Part shown: in pieces, positions 50,605 through 59,821 of the stretch | Numbering within the stretch: position 1 is the first letter of the stretch | Layout: every line of letters starts with the position of its first letter | Assembly (NCBI GenBank): GCA_033855775.1 | Contig: JAWVFT010000013.1 | Coordinates: 1-64,000, forward strand | DNA length: 64,000 nt | Origin: DASVTR01 sp033855775 | GTDB lineage: Bacteria > Acidobacteriota > Blastocatellia > Pyrinomonadales > Pyrinomonadaceae | Reading direction: 5' to 3' | Made by a program: the position numbers and the translations under genes | The notes under the pieces: model-generated | What the model was told of the DNA's origin: nothing | What the model saw: the letters and a program-made list of their open reading frames with translations, nothing else | Database searches by the model: none

Positions 50605-53196
50605 TTATGGTTCGTCGTTGCCCTTCTTGCCCTTCTTCTTCTCGGGCGTGACTTCGCGCGGGCGCGTGGCCGCGGGCGGAGGCGGCGTGTCGTTCTTGAC
50701 GGGCGCGGCGTCGGGCTTCTTGGGTGCGGCGGTTGCGGGCGCAGTTGACGGGCCTGATGAATCGTCGCCGCTGCTTGGCGCGGGCGGCAGCGTCACCTGT
50801 TCGAGCTTGGGCGTCGTGATGGCTGTGGGCAGCGTCATCTCGTCGCTCTTCTCTCCCGGCTTGGACGAACCGCGCAGGGCGTAGAGGTCAGAGCGCTCTT
50901 CGGCCATTTCACGTTGCCGCTGCTTTTGCAGTTCCTTCATATCTTCGGGCATCGCCGGAGCCTTCGCAAAGTCCTCCTTCGGCTTGCCCTTCAGGAAATC
51001 TTTCATGAAGTCAACGAAGAAGGGCAAGGCTCCGTGCCCGCCTGTCATGTCGTTGCCGAGCGGTTTCTTGCGGCCCGGATAGCCCATCCACACGCCGGTC
51101 ACGTAGGTCGGCGTGTAGCCGATAAACCAGACATCCGTGTGGTCGTTGACAGTCCCGGTCTTGCCCGCGACGGGGACGCCAAGGGCTTGCGCGCCAGCCG
51201 CCGTGCCGCCGCCGCTGGTCACGCCGCGCATCATCGAAACCATCGTCAGCGCGACATACTCGCTCGTCACTTTGTAGGTCGTCTTCTCCCACTCTTCCAA
51301 AACGTTGCCGTCGCGGTCGAGCACGCGGCGAATCATGTGCGGCTCGACGCGCACGCCCTTGTTGGGAAAAGCCGAGTAGGCCGACACCATCTGGTCGAGC
51401 GGAACTTCGGTCGCGCCCAGAGCCGAAGGCAGATAAGGAGCCATCGGAACTTTGATGCCGAAGCGACGAACCATCTGCGCGCCCGTCTGAATCCCGACCA
51501 TATCGAGCAGGTGAACGGCTGGAATATTCAGCGACTTGGCGAGCGCGATTTTCATAGGCACGTCGCCGTTGCTCGTCGAGCCGTCGTAGTTGTGCGGCGA
51601 CCAACTGCCGATGTGAATCGGCGCTCCGCTGACGGTCGAATCCGGCGTCATTCCCCATTCGACCGCCGCCGTGTAAACGTAAGGCTTGAAGGCCGAACCG
51701 GTCTGCCTGTAAGCCTGCGTCGCGTTGTTGAACTTGCCTGTGGCGAAGTCGTAGCCGCCGGCCATCGTGACAATCTCGCCGGTCTTGGCGTTGAGCGTCA
51801 CCATCGCGCCCTGCACGCCGGGAATCTGCGAGAGCTCAACTTTCAACTGCTGGCTCTTCTCGTCAACTTCCTTGATTTCAAACTCGGCGAGCAGTCCGGG
51901 CTTAAACTCCGCCTTCGGCTGGCGGCCAGACCAGCCCATTTCCTTGGCCGTGACAATCGCCTTGTAGTTGCCGAAGCGCACCTCCGCCTCGTTCTTCGCC
52001 TGGTCAACTCTCATAATCAAGCCGCGTATGAATTGGCCGGGCGCGTAATCGTTGCCGTACCACTGCGGGTCTTTGTAGCTGTTGAGTTCCTGCTGCGTCG
52101 CAGGGCCTTGCCCGTTGTTGGCGGTGGAGGGAATCGGGATGTAGGCGGAGCGCCAGCCCGCGTGCGAGCGGTCGTAACGACGCAAGCCCTCGCGCAAGAC
52201 TTCCATCGTTTTCTTCTGCGCGTCAACGTTGATGGAAGTGTAGACCTTGAGGCCGCCCTGCGCGATGCGTGTCGTATACTTGTCTTCGAGGTGCTGGCGG
52301 ATTTCTTCGACCGGATAATCGAAGGCGGAGGAACGCGGCTGCGCTTGATAAAAGGCCGTGTCGGCCAGCTTGACGGGACGAGCCTTGGCCGCTTCGACTT
52401 CCGCTTCGGTGGCGAAGCCGTACTTCGCCATCTGGTCAAGCACGAGGTCGCGCCGCTCTTTCGATTCCTTCGGGCGAATGGTCGGCGAATACTCGCCGGG
52501 AGCTTTCGGAATCCCCGCCAGCAAGGCCGCTTCCTCGATGTTCAAATCCTTCGCCTGCTTGCCGAAGTAGGTTTCGGAGGCGGCCTCGAAACCGTAAGAG
52601 CCCGCGCCCAGAAAGACGTGGTTGATGTACAACTCTATAATCTGATTCTTCGTGTAGTAACGCTCAATCTGAAGCGCCATCAACCATTCGTTAACCTTGC
52701 GCTTCAAGGTCTGCTCTTTCGAGAGAAAAAGATTTTTGGCGAGTTGCTGCGTCAGGGTCGAGCCGCCCTCGCGGCTGCCCGTGCGCAGGTTCTTGAAGGT
52801 CGCGCCGATGATGCGAATCGGGTCAATGCCAACGTGGTCGTAAAAGCGCGCGTCTTCGATGGCGAGCACGGCGTTCTTGAGCAGTTGCGGAATCTCTTCA
52901 TACTTGAGCGGGATGCGCTTCTCCAAAGCGAACTCGCCGATGACCGTCTCGCCGTCGTCAGCATAGATGCGCGTCACTTCGCTCGGGCGATAGGTCGCGA
53001 GGCTGGCGACTTCCTGCGCGGCCCGCGAAGAGTTAATCTGCGCGGCCATTATCATTCCGGTCAGTCCGCCGGCGGCAATCGCCAGCAGCAAAACGGCGGG
53101 CAGCCAGAAGCGGCGCAGGAAATGGCGACGCTTCACCGCGGGCTGAACGTTCAAGCGTGATTGCGGAACGCGGACGACGGAATTGATGGAGGCCAT
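50605..53196 (-). CDS. mrcA: Class A penicillin-binding protein (PBP1A)
   Basis: An 863-residue bifunctional murein synthase. After one TM segment (about 28-50), the glycosyltransferase domain (GT51) has EDARFYDHVGIDPIRI and GGSTLTQQLAKN. A linker domain follows, then the transpeptidase with Ser-x-x-Lys in GSAFKP, SLN in LAKSLNIP, and KTGT in GKTGTVNDHTDVWFIGY. A Pro/Lys/Ala-rich tail of about 90 residues ends the protein. The gene is monocistronic. It is independent of the fusion transpeptidase at 8622. Confidence 0.96.
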   Translation of the reverse strand: MASINSVVRVPQSRLNVQPAVKRRHFLRRFWLPAVLLLAIAAGGLTGMIMAAQINSSRAAQEVASLATYRPSEVTRIYADDGETVIGEFALEKRIPLKYEEIPQLLKNAVLAIEDARFYDHVGIDPIRIIGATFKNLRTGSREGGSTLTQQLAKNLFLSKEQTLKRKVNEWLMALQIERYYTKNQIIELYINHVFLGAGSYGFEAASETYFGKQAKDLNIEEAALLAGIPKAPGEYSPTIRPKESKERRDLVLDQMAKYGFATEAEVEAAKARPVKLADTAFYQAQPRSSAFDYPVEEIRQHLEDKYTTRIAQGGLKVYTSINVDAQKKTMEVLREGLRRYDRSHAGWRSAYIPIPSTANNGQGPATQQELNSYKDPQWYGNDYAPGQFIRGLIMRVDQAKNEAEVRFGNYKAIVTAKEMGWSGRQPKAEFKPGLLAEFEIKEVDEKSQQLKVELSQIPGVQGAMVTLNAKTGEIVTMAGGYDFATGKFNNATQAYRQTGSAFKPYVYTAAVEWGMTPDSTVSGAPIHIGSWSPHNYDGSTSNGDVPMKIALAKSLNIPAVHLLDMVGIQTGAQMVRRFGIKVPMAPYLPSALGATEVPLDQMVSAYSAFPNKGVRVEPHMIRRVLDRDGNVLEEWEKTTYKVTSEYVALTMVSMMRGVTSGGGTAAGAQALGVPVAGKTGTVNDHTDVWFIGYTPTYVTGVWMGYPGRKKPLGNDMTGGHGALPFFVDFMKDFLKGKPKEDFAKAPAMPEDMKELQKQRQREMAEERSDLYALRGSSKPGEKSDEMTLPTAITTPKLEQVTLPPAPSSGDDSSGPSTAPATAAPKKPDAAPVKNDTPPPPAATRPREVTPEKKKGKKGNDEP

Positions 53197-53463
53197 AGAA
53201 CAGATCCTTTATGAAGTGGAAGCGCGGCTCCCGGCCCTTGCTCGTGCGGGCTACGGCGCGCGGTGTCAACAGAAAAAGCGCCTGCGCGGTTCGGGAGACT
53301 GGCGGCGAGCGCGCCGTAGATTATAACGCAACCGCGAGCGGCAGTCGAAACTCATTTGACCACGCCGCATCAGTGGCCGCTCCGCGCAAGTTTGACGGGC
53401 AGCTTTTGCCCTCGCTCGTTCATCAAAAGAACGGCCTCAAGTGATGATTTTGCAGCGCGGCCT

Positions 53464-53493
53464 TTGACCCCGCTCGCTTGCGGCAGTTATACT
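53464..53493 (+). promoter_or_regulatory. Promoter of tmRNA
   Basis: TTGACC (53464-53469), an 18-base spacer and TATACT (53488-53493) lie about 20 bases upstream of the mature tmRNA 5' end. Confidence 0.7.
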
Positions 53494-53513
53494 CCGAACC
53501 CCTTGAGTTTTGC

Positions 53514-53898
53514 GGGGGCGACAGGCTTCGACAGGAGTCTTAATCGTTGAACGGATGCATGCCGGGCTACTCTATGCAGCTCGTTAAAAAGCGTAGGGAA
53601 ACACAATTGCCAACAACGAATTGGCTCTCGCTGCCTAATTAAGCCGCGAGCGTCTCCGCCGCAAGTTGCTCAAGCGCGCGGATGGAGATGTCACCTCAGT
53701 TGAGCTGGCTCGCTGCTTCGGCCCGTGGCAGCGAGCGAGATAAAGTCGGGCTAGCTGTTTGCCGAGGTCTTCGTCGCTTCACTTACTCGGCAGGCAGCGA
53801 AGCGGCCTCTCGCAAGAGAGGCACAAAGAGAAGCGGCTAAGCATGTAGATTCTGTCAGCGTTGGCTCTTGGATCCGAGTTCGAATCTCGGCGCCTCCA
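53514..53898 (+). ncRNA. ssrA: tmRNA
   Basis: A single-chain tmRNA of about 385 bases that rescues stalled ribosomes. The 5' end GGGGGCGACAGGCTTCGAC pairs with CGCCTCC at the 3' end (one G-U). A T arm (CCGAGTTCGAATCTCGG) completes the tRNA-like domain. CCA is not encoded. The tag-coding segment (about 53598-53640) reads GNTIANNELALAA then stop, ending with the usual ALAA. Pseudoknot sequences follow. Confidence 0.95.
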
Positions 53899-53942
53899 TT
53901 CTAATCAAAAGGGAAATGCGAGCAGCCACTCCATGAAGCGAT

Positions 53943-54908
53943 GTGATAACATCCCGGCATGAAGTGGCTGCTTTTATCTTTGAACGGACGCCGCGCTCTT
54001 TCGGCGTCAACCTGCAAGACGGCTCGCAAGCGAGTTTGCGTTTGAACCCAAATCTTCCTATCGGCATCTTTGACAGCGGCGTCGGCGGGCTGACCGTTTA
54101 TCGCGCCTTGCACGAGCGACTGCCCGACGAGCGTTTCGTCTATCTGGGCGACACGGCGCGCGTGCCTTACGGCACTAAGTCGCTGGCGACGGTTGAGAGA
54201 TACGCGATTGAAAATTCGCGCTTCCTCGAAGCGCGCGGCATCAAGCTGTTGGTGGTCGCATGCAACACTGCGTCGGCCCTGGCCTTGCCGGCGATTCGTC
54301 GCGCCGTCTCGGTTGATGTCATCGGCGTCATCGAGCCGGGAGCGCGGGCGGCTGCGGAATCTTCCGAAGGGCAGTCAAGGTCTGCGCGCATCGGCGTCAT
54401 CGCCACGGAGGCGACGGCGCACAGCGGAGCTTACAGCGCGGCCATCGCGCGCTTTGCGCCCGGTGTGACGGTCATCGAGCGCGCTTGCCCGCTCTTTGTC
54501 GCGCTGGCCGAAGAAGGTTGGGCCGAGACGAACGTTGCGCGCGAGGTGGCCGCCGAATACTTGCGCGACCTGCGCGAGCAGTCGGTCGAAACGCTCGTCC
54601 TCGGCTGCACGCATTATCCAATCCTGCGTCGCGTGATTCAGGAGACGCTCGGCCATCAAGTTCGTCTGATAGATTCGGGCGAAGCAGCGGCGCGCGATGT
54701 TGAGTCACGGTTGGAGACAAACGGGCTGGCTCGTGAAGCCCCGGAAGACAAGGCGCGCGAGCGTCATTTGTGTGACGACTTAGACCATTTTTATGTGACG
54801 GACGCGGCGGAACGCTTTAGCCGCGTCGCTGAAAGATTCCTGGGAAGCGCGCCTTCCGTTTTGGAGGCCGTAGAGGTTTGGGGACACGATGAGCTTCGCA
54901 CGCACTGA
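53943..54908 (+). CDS. murI: Glutamate racemase
   Basis: A racemase that supplies D-glutamate for peptidoglycan. The open frame is 321 residues from a GTG, but family homology begins near NPNLPIGIFDSGVGGLTVYR, so the true start may be a TTG around 54037. Catalytic cysteines are in VVACNTASA and VLGCTHYP. VYLGDTARVPYGTKS is also typical. The 3' end overlaps rph by 20 bases, so the two genes are co-transcribed. It follows tmRNA at short distance. Confidence 0.94.
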   Translation: MITSRHEVAAFIFERTPRSFGVNLQDGSQASLRLNPNLPIGIFDSGVGGLTVYRALHERLPDERFVYLGDTARVPYGTKSLATVERYAIENSRFLEARGIKLLVVACNTASALALPAIRRAVSVDVIGVIEPGARAAAESSEGQSRSARIGVIATEATAHSGAYSAAIARFAPGVTVIERACPLFVALAEEGWAETNVAREVAAEYLRDLREQSVETLVLGCTHYPILRRVIQETLGHQVRLIDSGEAAARDVESRLETNGLAREAPEDKARERHLCDDLDHFYVTDAAERFSRVAERFLGSAPSVLEAVEVWGHDELRTH

Positions 54909-55623
54909 CACTCGCGCCGCCGACGAACTGCGCCAAGTGAGTTTGACGCCCGACTATTTGCCGCACGCGGAAGGCTCCGCGTTGATAGAGATGGGCCGGA
55001 CGCGCGTTATCTGCGCCGCGTCGGTCGAAGAGCGCGTGCCGCCTTTCCTGCGCGGGCGCGGGCAAGGTTGGGTGACGGCGGAATACGCGATGCTGCCGCG
55101 CGCCACGCAGCAACGCACCGCGCGCGAGACGGGGCGCGGCGGCCCTTCCGGTCGCACACATGAGATTCAAAGATTAATCGGTCGCTCCCTGCGAGCCGTC
55201 GTCAACACGGCCAATTTGGGCGAGCGCACAGTGACGCTCGACTGCGACGTGCTGCAAGCCGACGGCGGAACGCGCACGGCCAGCATCACGGGCGCGTACG
55301 TCGCCTTCGCGCTGGCCTGCCGTCGCCTGCTGCGCTCGGGCAAAATCTCGCGCAACCCTTTGGCGGGCGAAGTGGCGGCGGTCAGCGTCGGCATTGTTGA
55401 GGGAACGCCGCTGCTTGATTTGAAGTACGACGAAGACTCGCGCGCGGAGGTTGACATGAACGTCGTCTGCACGGGAGACGGTCGTTTCATCGAAGTGCAG
55501 GGCACAGCCGAAGGCTCGCCGTTTACGCGCGCCGAGATGGACGCCTTGCTGAAACTCGCTGGCCGCGGCATCGAACAACTGCTCGCCCTTCAGCGCGCAG
55601 CCCTCGAACAGGCCGAGCGGTAG
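54889..55623 (+). CDS. rph: Ribonuclease PH
   Basis: A 244-residue phosphorolytic 3'-5' exoribonuclease that trims tRNA 3' ends, relevant here because the tRNA and tmRNA genes do not encode CCA. Signatures are ADELRQVSLTPDYLPHAEGS, VICAASVEERVPPFL, GQGWVTAEYAMLPRATQQR, GRTHEIQRLIGRSLRAVV and DCDVLQADGGTRTASITGAY. The usual RxDGR near the N-terminus is RTDTR, a mild deviation. It overlaps murI. Confidence 0.95.
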   Translation: MSFARTDTRAADELRQVSLTPDYLPHAEGSALIEMGRTRVICAASVEERVPPFLRGRGQGWVTAEYAMLPRATQQRTARETGRGGPSGRTHEIQRLIGRSLRAVVNTANLGERTVTLDCDVLQADGGTRTASITGAYVAFALACRRLLRSGKISRNPLAGEVAAVSVGIVEGTPLLDLKYDEDSRAEVDMNVVCTGDGRFIEVQGTAEGSPFTRAEMDALLKLAGRGIEQLLALQRAALEQAER

Positions 55624-55844
55624 AGACTGGCGAGAGACGCGCTCGCGCCCCCGCTCTCAAAGGGCAAGCCTTCGTTCTCAACGCGCAAAGCGCTCGCGCT
55701 CAGCGGACAACGAGGCGAACGCGGTCTTGCATCTGAAGGCAGTCTGTTTTAAGTTTGGGACTCTCACGTTCCGATGATTGTTAGCGCGAATCGCGCAACC
55801 TTTATCGTTGCGCATTGACAGCAGCAGAGGAGTTATCCGAAGTT

Positions 55845-56357
55845 ATGCGACGCCTCAAAATATTTTTATTCTCGACATTGCTCGTCGCGCTCATGGCGGG
55901 CGCGGCCACGGCCCAGACGAAGTTCACAAACGACAAGCTGGAATATGAATTTGATTTGCCTTCGGCGACGTGGCGCGTCACCTCCGAGCCAGACAGCTTG
56001 CACCAGCATCTTGAGTTCATCTACGGCGACCGCAACGACGGGCACCTGCGCATCCGCAAAGAAATCGTTGACGCCGGAACGTCCGCCTCCGATTTGTCCA
56101 AGCGCGACCAGGACCAGAAGTTTCGTTTCAAGACCGGCTACATTGACGGCAAAGAAGAGAAGTTCGCAGGGAGCCTGAGCGGCGTGGTCTTCTCCTACGA
56201 ATACACAGCGGGCGGCAAGGCGATGGCCGGGCGCGCTTATTATCTTCAGTCGGACAATCGCACCATCTACACGCTGAACTTTACGGGCCTGCGCGATAAG
56301 CTCGCAGTGATACGCAATCAGACTGACCAAATCGCGCGCACCTTCCGTCTCAAATAA
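55845..56357 (+). CDS. Small secreted protein, unknown function
   Basis: A 170-residue protein with a signal peptide (MRRLKIFLFSTLLVALMAGA, cleavage after ATA before QTK). The mature part begins FTNDKLEYEFDLPSATWRVT and contains ending segments TIYTLNFTGLRDKLAVIRNQ and ARTFRLK, like small periplasmic PsbP/DUF1795-type beta proteins. I chose the ATG at 55845. A terminator follows, so it is monocistronic. Confidence 0.75.
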   Translation: MRRLKIFLFSTLLVALMAGAATAQTKFTNDKLEYEFDLPSATWRVTSEPDSLHQHLEFIYGDRNDGHLRIRKEIVDAGTSASDLSKRDQDQKFRFKTGYIDGKEEKFAGSLSGVVFSYEYTAGGKAMAGRAYYLQSDNRTIYTLNFTGLRDKLAVIRNQTDQIARTFRLK

Positions 56358-56381
56358 CGCGACCGCTCGACAGCAAAACTG

Positions 56382-56430
56382 AAACGCCCGTCCTGCGAGT
56401 TATAAACTCAAAGAACGGGCGTTCACTTTT
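56382..56430 (+). terminator. Terminator after the small secreted protein gene
   Basis: A 9-bp stem (AACGCCCGT / ACGGGCGTT) with a 23-base loop, followed by CACTTTTG, 25 bases after the stop. Confidence 0.65.
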
Positions 56431-56524
56431 GTCTCATCGCCGCTCAAGCTTTCAAGGCCGGCAACTTTCTCATCAATCGTCATGCGGCCTGACGCGCTCT
56501 CGAAAATTGTTTTAGAATCTGCGC

Positions 56525-56938
56525 ATGCAACTCGCTCATGGACTGGCCATCAGAGAATCGCCGATTAACGGCAAGGGATGCTTTGCGACCGCCTTCTTTC
56601 CGGGGCGGAAGAAAATCGCGGACTACGCGGGCGAGCGAATCTCCAACGCGGAGGCCAAGCGCAGGGCCGCGCGCCGTCGCGTCCTTCGCATCTGCGCCGT
56701 CAACAATCGTTGGAGCATAGACGGCAGCCGTGGCGGCAACGGCACGCACTACATCAATCACAGTTGCAGCCCCAACGCCTACATGAAAAGCCACTACGGT
56801 CGCATGCAGTTCTACGCCTTGCGCGACATACACTCCGGCGAAGAGATAACGGTTGACTATCAAAGCACGCTGCATCCTGACACCAAGCGATGTAGCTGCC
56901 GCGCGCCCACCTGTCGCGGAACAATCAATCGCGTCTGA
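56525..56938 (+). CDS. SET-domain protein (lysine methyltransferase-like)
   Basis: A 137-residue protein that is nearly a pure SET domain, an AdoMet-dependent protein-lysine methyltransferase fold. It has KGCFATAFFPGRKKIADYAG, the AdoMet-binding NHSCSPNA (78-85), GEEITVDY with catalytic Tyr112, and a post-SET zinc motif C-x-C-x4-C (Cys123, Cys125, Cys130). The family is common in eukaryotes and sporadic in bacteria, usually explained by transfer. No obvious substrate such as a histone-like gene lies nearby. Confidence 0.9.
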   Translation: MQLAHGLAIRESPINGKGCFATAFFPGRKKIADYAGERISNAEAKRRAARRRVLRICAVNNRWSIDGSRGGNGTHYINHSCSPNAYMKSHYGRMQFYALRDIHSGEEITVDYQSTLHPDTKRCSCRAPTCRGTINRV

Positions 56939-56959
56939 CTCGCAGTTCGCGCTTCCGGC

Positions 56960-57595
56960 TCAGTAGAGCGCTTCGCGTTGTCCGCCTCTCCATGGCGGCA
57001 GCTCGTTCAGGTAATTCGCGTCCGCGCCCTTCAGCCAGATGTACGGCTCTTTAATTTTGGCGATAGACAACGGGTCGCCGAGGAACGCGAGATAGATACA
57101 AGCGACGGCGAAGAGTATGAACGAGCCGATGAGCAACGCGAAGAGCCCTTCGATTGCTATCCCCAGAAAGAACATCACGGCGGCAGCCAACATCATGTAG
57201 ACGCCCCATAGCTTTTCTTGTCTTCGCCTGGCGCGATGCGCCGCGCAGAGGCCCGCTTCGATTCCGACCTTTTTGTAGCGCGCGAAGCCTACGAGCAGCA
57301 TCGTGAACAGGCTCGATACGGGATAATGCGTGAGCGTGTAGACCTTCTTCGTCACGTCCTCAGAGCTATTGCACTTGAAGCAGCGTTCGGGCAGCGGCGC
57401 GCTCAAGTGCAGGACGACTTTCTTGTGGTCTTGCCAGACGCCGCCGCTTGTCTGCGCCGCTTCCCGTTCATCTTGGAGCGATGACATGCTGGCTGCTGCT
57501 GCTCCCGCTTCCGACAGCGCCGATTGGCAACGCTTACAAACATCCTGCGACTTGAAATTAACCAGCCCGCAGTTTCCGCATTTGATAGAAGACAT
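56960..57595 (-). CDS. Zinc-ribbon membrane protein
   Basis: A 211-residue protein. An N-terminal zinc ribbon (CGNCGLVNFKSQDVCKRCQ) is followed by a second CxxC (RCFKCNSSEDV, about residue 72) and two or three TM segments (about 95-107, 130-155, 158-178). The end is LPPWRGGQREALY. It is convergent to the SET gene. No function is recognised. Confidence 0.75.
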   Translation of the reverse strand: MSSIKCGNCGLVNFKSQDVCKRCQSALSEAGAAAASMSSLQDEREAAQTSGGVWQDHKKVVLHLSAPLPERCFKCNSSEDVTKKVYTLTHYPVSSLFTMLLVGFARYKKVGIEAGLCAAHRARRRQEKLWGVYMMLAAAVMFFLGIAIEGLFALLIGSFILFAVACIYLAFLGDPLSIAKIKEPYIWLKGADANYLNELPPWRGGQREALY

Positions 57596-57666
57596 CCGGG
57601 CAGCCTCCTTTAAGTTGATTTGAGTTGAGGTTTGAGCTAAAAGCGGCTGGCTTTTAAAAGCCTTGC

Positions 57667-59775
57667 TTAGAGCCTTGGGAGTGTGAAGCTGAACTTCGAG
57701 CCGCGCCCGACTTCGGTTTCAAGCGCGACTGCGCCGCCGTGTTGCTCTACGACTTCGCGGACGAACGAGAGGCCGAGGCCAGTTGATTCTTCGTCCTTCT
57801 CATGTCCTTCGCGCGCGACGCGGTAAAACTTTTCCCACACACGGTCAACGGCTTCGGGTGGAATGCCGTAACCGCGGTCTTCGACCGAGAGCCGCACGGC
57901 GTCCGCTTCGAGCGCGGTCGTCACCGTGATGGTCGTTCGTTCCGGGCTGTACTTGATGGCGTTGCCGACGAGATTCGTCACGGCCTGCGTAATCAAGCTC
58001 TTGTCGGCGGCGACGGGCGGCAGCTTCGTGGTCGGCTGCTCGACCAGACGGATGCGCTTTTTCTTCGCCGTCGGCTGAAGGTTGCTGATGGTGTCGCGCA
58101 CCACGTCGTCAAGCTTGAGCGGTATCTTCAAGACCTCCTGCTTGTCGGCGGCTTCAAGCTGCGTGACGGTGAGGAATGTGTTAATCATCCTTGAGAGTCG
58201 CTGCGATTCGTTGCGGATGATGGAGAGAAACTCGCGCGCCTCTTCCGGCAAACTCTCGTCCGTGACGAGCAGTTCGGCGAAGCCGTTGATGCTGGTGATG
58301 GGCGTGCGTAGCTCGTGCGACATCAACGAAATCATGTCGCTCTTCAGCTTTTCATACTCCTTCGTTTCGGTCACGTCGCGCACCGTGACGGCGAGGCAGA
58401 GCGGCTCCGGCGCGGGCTGTCCTTCTTCGTCCGACCGCTCGGCGGCCAGCGCGATGCGCAGGGCGAGCGTTTGATTGCGCTCGCTGATAATCAACTCGCG
58501 CTCGTAAGGCTCGCCCGTTTGCAGGACGCGCCGGACGGCAATCGAAGGCTCGTCGAAGACGCCGCCGCGAAAGCAGTCGAGCAAGCCGAAGAGGTCGAGG
58601 GAACGAGCCTGCGCGTCGGAGAGTCTGGCGGCGCGCAGGAGCGGCGTGTTGATGTAAGCCAGCGTGCCGTCAAGGTACGCGATGGCGTGGCCGTCGGACG
58701 CGGCGGAGAAGACTTCGGGACCGAATCGCTGCTCCGTCAAGAGTCCGCTGACGACGGCGAAGGAAGCCAGACGATGAGCGGCGGCGTGCGTCGAAACGAA
58801 GGTCGAAAACTTTCCTTTGACTTTGGCCTTGCGCGCTTCGTCGCGTTGAAAGTTGCGCGCCAGTTGCGCTCCGACCGCTGCCAGCAACGGGCGGTCGCTC
58901 TCGTCAAAGTTCTCGCGCAGCCTCAGCAAGAGCGCGCCGAGCGGGCGATTCTCGTGTTGCAGCGGCAGAGCCACGATGGCCGAGGCGCCGTTCGTTTCGG
59001 CTCCCGCAGAGCTTTGCGCCGGAGCGTTGACGATTGCTTTGGTGGCGACGGCGCGTTCGCACAACCGCACGTTTTCGCGCCACGTCGAATTGCGACCGGC
59101 CTCAAGCGTTGCGCCGGGCTGGCTGCGTTGCAGTCGCGCAGCGGGCGTCAACACGCCGTTCTCGTCCGGCTGAAAAATCACAGCCTCGTCGAGCGGCAAG
59201 ACCGTCTCAAGCAGCTTCAAGCCGCTGTGCAGTCGCGCGTCAGCCGTTCGTCCCTCAAGTTGATTGACCTGTCGCGCGGCCCGCCAGATGTTGCGCGTCA
59301 GCGCGCGGTCGAGGCTCCACAATCGTCTGCATTGCACGATGCAGGCCGCGCCGAGCGCGGAGAGAGCCAGCGGCGCGAAGGCAAAGTCTATCCCGCCCAG
59401 ACGCGAAACCAGCAAACTCAGCCCGCCCAACAAGACGAGCGAGCCGCCGACAAAGGGCAGCGCGCGACTCGCGCCCGCGCGTTCGACGGCAAAGCCCGCG
59501 CTCAGTCCGGCGGTGACGACCAGCAGCGCGACGAGCCACGTCTGCGGGCGCGCAGCCTCGCTTCCTGCGCCCACGAGCACGAAGACATCCTGCACGGACA
59601 GAAGCGTCCCCGCGCTCCACAACAGCCAGACCAGAAGGACGACTAGAAGCGATAGAGCGAGCGAATCAATGAGTGACTTGGGCGAAGTGAACGAATTTTT
59701 CAAGCTAGGCCGAGACGGTCTGAGTAGTAAAGTTGGGATGCGCGCGCGCTGCCGAACACAGTCGCGGCGGGGCAT
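57667..59775 (-). CDS. Membrane sensor histidine kinase with GAF- and PAS-like domains
   Basis: A 702-residue kinase. Four hydrophobic segments (about 40-62, 80-98, 106-125, 130-148) form the membrane part. A GAF-like domain (about 175-310; AVIFQPDENGVLTPAARLQR, ALPLQHENRPLGALLLRLRE) and a PAS-like domain (about 350-475) follow. The transmitter has SHELRTPITSINGFAELLV (His box), then the ATPase motifs NLVGNAIKYSPE, DRGYGIP and TGLGLSFVREV. No response regulator gene is adjacent. The ATG at 59775 is used. Confidence 0.92.
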   Translation of the reverse strand: MPRRDCVRQRARIPTLLLRPSRPSLKNSFTSPKSLIDSLALSLLVVLLVWLLWSAGTLLSVQDVFVLVGAGSEAARPQTWLVALLVVTAGLSAGFAVERAGASRALPFVGGSLVLLGGLSLLVSRLGGIDFAFAPLALSALGAACIVQCRRLWSLDRALTRNIWRAARQVNQLEGRTADARLHSGLKLLETVLPLDEAVIFQPDENGVLTPAARLQRSQPGATLEAGRNSTWRENVRLCERAVATKAIVNAPAQSSAGAETNGASAIVALPLQHENRPLGALLLRLRENFDESDRPLLAAVGAQLARNFQRDEARKAKVKGKFSTFVSTHAAAHRLASFAVVSGLLTEQRFGPEVFSAASDGHAIAYLDGTLAYINTPLLRAARLSDAQARSLDLFGLLDCFRGGVFDEPSIAVRRVLQTGEPYERELIISERNQTLALRIALAAERSDEEGQPAPEPLCLAVTVRDVTETKEYEKLKSDMISLMSHELRTPITSINGFAELLVTDESLPEEAREFLSIIRNESQRLSRMINTFLTVTQLEAADKQEVLKIPLKLDDVVRDTISNLQPTAKKKRIRLVEQPTTKLPPVAADKSLITQAVTNLVGNAIKYSPERTTITVTTALEADAVRLSVEDRGYGIPPEAVDRVWEKFYRVAREGHEKDEESTGLGLSFVREVVEQHGGAVALETEVGRGSKFSFTLPRL

Positions 59776-59821
59776 CTACCAATATACACCGAACGGCCCC
59801 GCTTGAGGCAAGAAAAATTTC

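Noticed and set aside
50914..53160. 748-codon open frame on the plus strand opposite PBP1A
   Set aside because: It lies wholly antisense to an intact PBP1A gene with all motifs. Strong third-position GC bias keeps the complementary frame open; the translation has no recognisable domain.
58315..59646. 443-codon plus-strand open frame opposite the sensor kinase
   Set aside because: Antisense to a kinase with intact catalytic motifs; composition is Arg/Gln/Ala-rich without domains.
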